This document shows, piece by piece, positions 24,620 to 29,002 of a DNA stretch of 29,002 bases (the first letter of the stretch is position 1; the number at the start of each line of letters is the position of its first letter). The stretch covers positions 1-29,002 of the forward strand of contig CAYGDY010000019.1 in assembly GCA_964348795.1 (NCBI GenBank), written 5' to 3'. The notes under the pieces were generated by a model that worked only from the letters and a program-made list of their open reading frames with translations, made no database searches and was not told where the DNA came from. A program made the position numbers and the translations under genes. The DNA is from JADLAT01 sp964348795. GTDB lineage: Bacteria > Pseudomonadota > Alphaproteobacteria > Micavibrionales > Micavibrionaceae.

Positions 24620-25081
24620 ATGATATCAGAGACGGTGCATTACCCTTTCAAGATTGTATGGCTTCACTGGCTTACGCTGGTTTTGATAGGGATTCAGCTT
24701 GCGATTGGATATCTGACAGAAGATTTGGTGGAAAATGAAACTCTTTTTCCCATGCATCTGGTTTTGGGTTTTACGATAGTATTCCTGACGATTTTTCGGT
24801 TTACTTTGAAAGTTAGACTTTCAAAGGAGTGTCCTGCCAAACCTGAAAGACTTTCGGATAAGGAATGGTTTTATGCGCGTCTGGGACATAAGGCTCTGTA
24901 CGCGCTTTTAATTGTCACGCCAGTCACAGGGGTTCTGGCGTGGAAAGTCGGAGAAGATTTCGAGGAAATTCATGAGACTGTTGTTACAGTGTTTTGGATT
25001 TTCATTGCGCTTCATGTGCTGGCGGTCTTGAAGCATTATGTGATAGACAAGGAAAATCTTTTGAAGCGACTGCGCTTTTGA
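24620..25081 (+). CDS. Cytochrome b561 family membrane protein
   Basis: A 153-aa di-heme-type membrane protein with four helices. Helix 1 contains YPFKIVWLHWLTLVLIG with His16, helix 2 FPMHLVLGFTIVFL with His46, and helix 4 IALHVLAVLKHYVI with His132 and His139; His90 lies in LGHKALYALL. Such histidines in helices 1, 2 and 4 are the usual heme ligands. The family passes electrons between quinol or superoxide and periplasmic partners. The ATG at 24620 is set by a very good AAAGGAGA at 24607-24614; the open frame runs further upstream but only inside the GT39 gene. It begins right after GT39's stop, so it is co-transcribed although functionally unrelated. Confidence 0.9.
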   Translation: MISETVHYPFKIVWLHWLTLVLIGIQLAIGYLTEDLVENETLFPMHLVLGFTIVFLTIFRFTLKVRLSKECPAKPERLSDKEWFYARLGHKALYALLIVTPVTGVLAWKVGEDFEEIHETVVTVFWIFIALHVLAVLKHYVIDKENLLKRLRF

Positions 25082-25144
25082 GCAGACGGCAAAGGGCTGT
25101 ACGCTCCGGTCTGGGGCAAATGTGTTTTTGGAATTATATATTGT

Positions 25145-26593
25145 ATGAAATTTCAGATTATAGGATTTGTACTCGGGGGATTGATCACAATCATTGGCGT
25201 GGCTGAATTGATTCCGGCAATGATTGACCAGACCGCAGGGCATTCCAACGGGGCTGTATTTTTTTTTAACGCACTGATATGTTTGTTTTTAGGCGCTAAC
25301 TTGGCTTTTGCAAACCGGAATTTTGACAGGACGCTCTCTGCACAACAGGCCTTTTTCTTGACGACGGTGAGCTGGATCGTGATTGCGTTTTTTGCGGCTA
25401 TACCGCTCTATATGGCGGATCTGGAGATTGATTTTGTGGATGCGTATTTCGAGGCCATGTCAGGGTTCACAACTACCGGATCAACGGTTTTTTCGGGTCT
25501 AGATACGATGTCCCGTGGTGTGTTGATGTGGCGCTCCATGATCGAGTGGATCGGTGGGATGGGAATTGTTGCTTTTGCCGTTATTTTCCTCCCTTTCCTG
25601 CAGATTGGTGGGATGCAGTTGTTCCAGACCGAGTCCTCCAACCAGTCTGACAAAATGATGCCGCGAAGCGGATCTTTTATTTTCGGCCTCTTTTTGGTGT
25701 ATTGTCTTCTGACGCTCTCCTGCGCTTTTTTTTATTTTCTTTTCGGCATGAGTGGTTTTGATGCCATCAATCACGCCATGACAACGATTTCAACAGCGGG
25801 CTTTTCAACGCATGACCGTTCTTTCGGATACTTTTCCAATCCCTGGATTTTGTATACAGCCAGTTTTTTTATGTTTTTGAGCGCATTGCCGTTTGTCCTG
25901 TTCCTGAGCTTGTTTGTGAAAAAACGATTTGATTTTGCGCAGGATGCACAAGTCAGAACACTGGTCGGGATCGTGGGTGTTTTAACACTCATTTTAACTA
26001 TTTTCGTATTTAAAACAACAGGATATTCTCTTGAAAGAAGTTTTCGCCATGCCTTGTTTAATCTGGTGTCTGTGATTACAACAACCGGCTATGCCTCTAC
26101 GGATTACCTCAAATGGGGCAGTTTTGCATCCGTCATGTTTTTATTGGCGACCTATATTGGCGGGGCGGCGGGCTCGACATCGGGAGGGCCCAAAACGATG
26201 CGATTGATTATTGCGGCCAAGGCCGTTAACCGCCAGATGAAAGGGCTATTGTATCCCCACGGTGTTTTTGCGGTAAATTATCAGGGGCGACCTTTGACGC
26301 GGCCTATCATCATGTCGACACTGGGTTTTTTGGGATTGTATGTGGCGGTGAATGTGTTGATGACGATTGCTGTGACAATGACAGGCGTTGATTTTATCAC
26401 GGCGGTGAGTGCTGTGGCAACGGCGATGGCCAATGCGGGCTGTGGTATTGGTGAAATCGTAGGTCCTTCTGGAAATTTTTCAACCCTGCCTGACGGGGCC
26501 AAGTGGTTGCTGAGCGGTGCGATGCTTCTGGGACGGCTGGAAATTCTAACGGTCTGTGTGTTATTTTCACGTGAATACTGGCAGGATGTATAA
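25145..26593 (+). CDS. trkH: TrkH family potassium uptake channel protein
   Basis: The 482-aa membrane subunit of a Trk-type K+ uptake system. The four pore-loop motifs of the family are visible: SGFTTTGSTV (109-113 core), STAGFS (216-221), ITTTGYAS (312-316 core) and NAGCGIG (430-436). Each provides the filter glycine. The intramembrane loop YIGGAAGSTSGGPKTMR is also conserved. No TrkA regulator gene is in the window. The 63-bp gap upstream holds no convincing ribosome-binding site, only an AT-rich stretch (GGAATTATATATTGT) that may contain a promoter. The next gene starts 1 bp after the stop. Confidence 0.95.
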   Translation: MKFQIIGFVLGGLITIIGVAELIPAMIDQTAGHSNGAVFFFNALICLFLGANLAFANRNFDRTLSAQQAFFLTTVSWIVIAFFAAIPLYMADLEIDFVDAYFEAMSGFTTTGSTVFSGLDTMSRGVLMWRSMIEWIGGMGIVAFAVIFLPFLQIGGMQLFQTESSNQSDKMMPRSGSFIFGLFLVYCLLTLSCAFFYFLFGMSGFDAINHAMTTISTAGFSTHDRSFGYFSNPWILYTASFFMFLSALPFVLFLSLFVKKRFDFAQDAQVRTLVGIVGVLTLILTIFVFKTTGYSLERSFRHALFNLVSVITTTGYASTDYLKWGSFASVMFLLATYIGGAAGSTSGGPKTMRLIIAAKAVNRQMKGLLYPHGVFAVNYQGRPLTRPIIMSTLGFLGLYVAVNVLMTIAVTMTGVDFITAVSAVATAMANAGCGIGEIVGPSGNFSTLPDGAKWLLSGAMLLGRLEILTVCVLFSREYWQDV

Positions 26594-26594
26594 A

Positions 26595-27188
26595 ATGGAT
26601 AAGGATTTTTTGGATGAACTGATTGATCAGGGAGCAAAACCGGTGTTGGTATTTGCCATGGCGGAGGAAAGTCAGGATGTTTTCGGAGCGTATGATGTTC
26701 TGCATACCGGCATTGGAAAAGTGAATGCGGCGTATGCCTTGACAAACCGGATTCATGCGGCTCGTCCTGATCTGGTTATAAATTTGGGCACAGCGGGAAG
26801 CCGCAGGCATCAGGGCGGGATGCTCGTCAATCCTGTGCAATTTATCCAGCGGGATATGGATGTTTCTGTTTTAGGATTTTCCCTTTTTCAAACCCCGTTT
26901 TCCAAGGACCCAGTTGTGCTGGAATACGGGCTGGCTGTGCCGGATATTATACAGGGGACCTGTGGGACAGGGGATAATTTCGATGCCAGTCCTGTAGCCA
27001 GTCAATTTGATGTTGTGGATATGGAAGCGTATGCTCTGGCCCTGATATGCCAGAGGGAGAAAATTCCATTTTTATGTTTGAAATATGTCTCAGATGGCGC
27101 GGATAGCGAGGCTGTTCATGACTGGAACGGGGCCTTGCACCGGACGGCTGAGAGCCTTTATCGGATTTTGAAGGAGTGCGGACTATGA
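26595..27188 (+). CDS. MTA/SAH nucleosidase-like protein (phosphorylase superfamily), short form
   Basis: A 197-aa member of the PNP_UDP phosphorylase superfamily. MTA/SAH nucleosidases cleave adenine from methylthioadenosine and S-adenosylhomocysteine. Key residues match: Glu24 in VFAMAEES, the ribose-site glycine region NLGTAGS (63-69), Glu144 in VVDMEAYALA and Asp167 in LKYVSDGAD. It is about 30 residues shorter than E. coli MTAN (~232), mostly in the middle, so specificity may differ. The ATG at 26595 is chosen; an ATG at 26586 overlaps trkH. Coupling to trkH upstream (1-bp gap) and to the next gene (ATGA) is tight. Alternative: nucleoside hydrolase or phosphorylase with a different base. 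Confidence 0.85.
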   Translation: MDKDFLDELIDQGAKPVLVFAMAEESQDVFGAYDVLHTGIGKVNAAYALTNRIHAARPDLVINLGTAGSRRHQGGMLVNPVQFIQRDMDVSVLGFSLFQTPFSKDPVVLEYGLAVPDIIQGTCGTGDNFDASPVASQFDVVDMEAYALALICQREKIPFLCLKYVSDGADSEAVHDWNGALHRTAESLYRILKECGL

Positions 27189-27937
27189 ATATAAAGCTTT
27201 GGAATATATTGCTTGTAGGGGGACTGATCGGGGCATTTTGCGCCGGTGGATACGTCTTTTATCTCGACAAGAAAGAAAAAGAGGCTGTCATCGCTGCCAC
27301 AGAAAAAAAAGTACAGGAAGAAGCCCTTCTGAAAGCCGAACAAGCTAAAAAAGATCAGGAAATAAAGACACGTTTTGAAACGTTCCTGAATGTCTTTTTA
27401 AAAAATCTCTCGGATAATGTTGGCCGTTACAAGAAGAACAGGACGGTCCTGAAGCAGATCATGGTACCAGAGAATTTGAAAAATCCGGAATATTTAGCGG
27501 AGAATGCAAAACTTTTGGAAAGTACCGTACAAACCCTGCAGGCCCAGATGGATACGATCATGGGATTGTTCAAAAAAGCTGACACCGAGATTGAGCCTTT
27601 ATTGAAAAAATTATCGGACAAGGAACAAAATCCGGCCAGAGCACAATGGAAAAAAATTCAAGACAATCAGGCTATGTCTTTTATGGCGTATTTTACCAGC
27701 GAGCAGGACATTCTTTCGGCTCATCAGGCGCTGATGGTATTTTACCTCCAGCATCGGCAATCTTTGAAAAAAAATGAAGAAACAGGTGAAATGGAATTTT
27801 CCTCGCCGGACGATATCCAGACAGTCCAAAAACTGGAAAATGATATCGCAAACCTGATCGAAGCCCAGACAGCGCTTTTGAAAAAACCGGATGAGGAGAA
27901 CACGGAAGAGCGTGTGGAAGAAGATGGGCCCCCTTAG
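27185..27937 (+). CDS. Membrane-anchored coiled-coil hypothetical protein
   Basis: I do not recognise this 250-aa protein. Residues ~5-27 are one hydrophobic helix (LWNILLVGGLIGAFCAGGYVFYL), written in the product's N-terminus, followed by a long charged helical region rich in Lys, Glu, Ala and Gln (~28-60) and further helical segments to ~230. The last ~15 residues are acidic. This suggests an N-terminal anchor with a coiled-coil body outside the cytoplasm or facing the periplasm. AGGAG lies 8 nt before the ATG, which overlaps the nucleosidase stop (ATGA). No function can be inferred from context. A hairpin follows the stop. Confidence 0.7.
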   Translation: MNIKLWNILLVGGLIGAFCAGGYVFYLDKKEKEAVIAATEKKVQEEALLKAEQAKKDQEIKTRFETFLNVFLKNLSDNVGRYKKNRTVLKQIMVPENLKNPEYLAENAKLLESTVQTLQAQMDTIMGLFKKADTEIEPLLKKLSDKEQNPARAQWKKIQDNQAMSFMAYFTSEQDILSAHQALMVFYLQHRQSLKKNEETGEMEFSSPDDIQTVQKLENDIANLIEAQTALLKKPDEENTEERVEEDGPP

Positions 27938-27939
27938 GA

Positions 27940-27958
27940 TCTCCCTCTGAACGGGAGA
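27940..27958. repeat. Hairpin after the 27185-27937 gene
   Basis: TCTCCC (27940-27945) and GGGAGA (27953-27958) form a perfect 6-bp stem around a 7-nt loop, 2 bp after the stop codon. No T run follows, so it is not a classic terminator; it might be a weak attenuator or protect the mRNA end before the pirin gene. Confidence 0.4.
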
Positions 27959-28031
27959 CATTGTATGATGGACTTGTCAAAGGGCCTTCTGGAACTAACT
28001 CACTGCAGAGATATCCAAGGAACGAAGAGTC

Positions 28032-28889
28032 ATGCGTGTTAAAAAAATTGCAAAAATAAATCGTACGAACAGTTTGCACTGGGTCGGGGATGGGTTTCCC
28101 GTGAGTACGCTGTTTTCCTACCATGAGGAAGGGAATACGATCAGTCCATTTTTATTGCTGGATTATGCGGAGCCTGCGATTTTTGAACCGTCTGATCACC
28201 CCAAGGGTGTAGGACAGCACCCGCACCGCGGCTTCGAGACGGTCACCATTGTGTATCAAGGGGAAGTCGAACACAAGGACAGTGCCGGACATATGGGCAA
28301 GGTCGGCCCTGGCGATGTGCAATGGATGACGGCCGCACGCGGCATTCTGCATGAGGAAATGCACGGGCGCGATTTTACAAGGAAGGGCGGTACGTTGGAG
28401 ATGATCCAGCTCTGGGTGAATTTACCCGCCAAGGATAAAATGACATCCCCCCGTTATCAGGAAATTTTGAGCAAGGATATTCCCGTGGTGAAACTGGGTG
28501 ATGACGGGAGCCTGATCAGAGTCATAGCGGGTGAGTATGCCGGCACGAAGGGGGCCGCGGAAACCTTCACGCCTGTCAATGTGTGGGATGTGCGGATGCA
28601 TGAGGGATATAAAATCGCTCTGCCGTTGCAGGCGGGGTTTACCACATCATTATTGGTATTGCAGGGCAGTCTTTTGATCAATGGGGCAGAAACAATTCAG
28701 ACCAAAGAACTCACTCTGTTTGAACGCGAGGGGGATGTTGTCTCCTTGGAGGCAAAGAAAAACAGCGTTGTTTTGGTTCTGAGCGGGGCGCCTATAGACG
28801 AACCCATTGCAGGGCACGGTCCCTTTGTCATGAATACGCGTGAGGAGATTGATCAGGCTATGGCTGATTATCGCGCCGGACGTTTTTGA
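28032..28889 (+). CDS. Pirin family protein
   Basis: A 285-aa bicupin protein. The N-terminal cupin carries the metal site: HPHRGFETV (His63, His65) and LHEEM (His107, Glu109), the spacing of pirin's iron ligands. The C-terminal cupin (~170-270) contains the FVMNT segment near the end (NTREEIDQAMADYRAGRF), typical of the family. Some bacterial pirins act as quercetin dioxygenase-like enzymes or bind metabolic enzymes; the role here is unknown. AAGGA lies upstream of the ATG. It starts 94 bp after the previous gene and ends 113 bp before the window edge. Confidence 0.95.
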   Translation: MRVKKIAKINRTNSLHWVGDGFPVSTLFSYHEEGNTISPFLLLDYAEPAIFEPSDHPKGVGQHPHRGFETVTIVYQGEVEHKDSAGHMGKVGPGDVQWMTAARGILHEEMHGRDFTRKGGTLEMIQLWVNLPAKDKMTSPRYQEILSKDIPVVKLGDDGSLIRVIAGEYAGTKGAAETFTPVNVWDVRMHEGYKIALPLQAGFTTSLLVLQGSLLINGAETIQTKELTLFEREGDVVSLEAKKNSVVLVLSGAPIDEPIAGHGPFVMNTREEIDQAMADYRAGRF

Positions 28890-28903
28890 TGTGTTTGCGT
28901 GCG

Positions 28904-28924
28904 TCTCCCTGTTATCCAAGGGAG
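28904..28924. repeat. Hairpin after the pirin gene
   Basis: CTCCCT (28905-28910) pairs with AGGGAG (28919-28924) around an 8-nt loop. It lacks a T run. Its stem resembles the hairpin at 27940-27958. The remaining sequence to the right edge (to 29002) is AT-rich and shows no gene or convincing promoter. Confidence 0.35.
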
Positions 28925-29002
28925 GAGGAATTGTTTGTCGTTGACTATGCTATAGCCAAGCTCAAATAAATTGATTATATCTATTAGATGACTTATCCCT
29001 CA

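Noticed and set aside
28925..29002. TTGACT and TATAG-like boxes near the right edge as a promoter
   Set aside because: No pair of -35 and -10 boxes has suitable spacing and quality, and no downstream gene is visible.

Overview
The window reads as a chromosomal piece of a Gram-negative bacterium, most likely an alphaproteobacterium. Supporting points are the head-to-head tyrS/anmK pair, the Sua5-length threonylcarbamoyl-AMP synthase, the Na/Pi cotransporter whose first helix reads AGAVALLLWGTRM, and many surface-glycan genes. Base composition is roughly balanced by eye. I cannot place it below class level. No rRNA, tRNA, CRISPR array, insertion sequence, integrase or phage gene was seen.

Left part (1-10.8 kb): a rhomboid protease cut by the window edge and an unrecognised protein with an internal repeat lie on the minus strand. 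A plus-strand run follows: a secreted coiled-coil protein, a Wzy/WaaL-like polymerase, a 93-aa orphan protein with its own promoter and terminator, a WbuB-like GT4 glycosyltransferase, a Wzz-like chain-length protein and a WaaE-like GT2 glycosyltransferase. This run meets, tail to tail, a minus-strand operon encoding a very large exporter with six SLBB domains and a second GT2 glycosyltransferase. Together these look like most of a Wzy-dependent exopolysaccharide or O-antigen pathway: assembly, polymerisation, length control and outer-membrane export. The initiating phosphoglycosyltransferase, Wzx flippase and Wzc kinase are not in the window.

Middle (10.8-17.2 kb): mostly housekeeping genes. 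These are a Na/Pi cotransporter with a PhoU-like tail (its 5' end is odd), tyrS, divergent anmK, a TauD-like Fe(II)/2-oxoglutarate oxygenase and tsaC/sua5.

Right part (17.2-29 kb): a long, tightly packed plus-strand run. It begins with nucleotide-sugar genes (UDP-glucuronate 4-epimerase, gmd and fcl for GDP-L-fucose), with a membrane fatty-acid-hydroxylase-fold protein inserted among them. Next come a CtlX-type guanidino hydrolase and a translationally coupled trio (polyprenyl-phosphate glycosyltransferase, a 3-helix LABN membrane protein and an ArnT-like GT39 transferase) that looks like a lipid or glycan decoration module. The run ends with a b561 cytochrome, TrkH, a short MTA/SAH-nucleosidase-like protein, an unknown membrane-anchored coiled-coil protein and a pirin.

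I found no clear new defence or mobile system. The most unusual items are the abnormal start of the Na/Pi transporter, the autonomous 93-aa protein inside the glycan cluster, the stand-alone LABN trio, and the repeat-bearing orphan at 960-1646.
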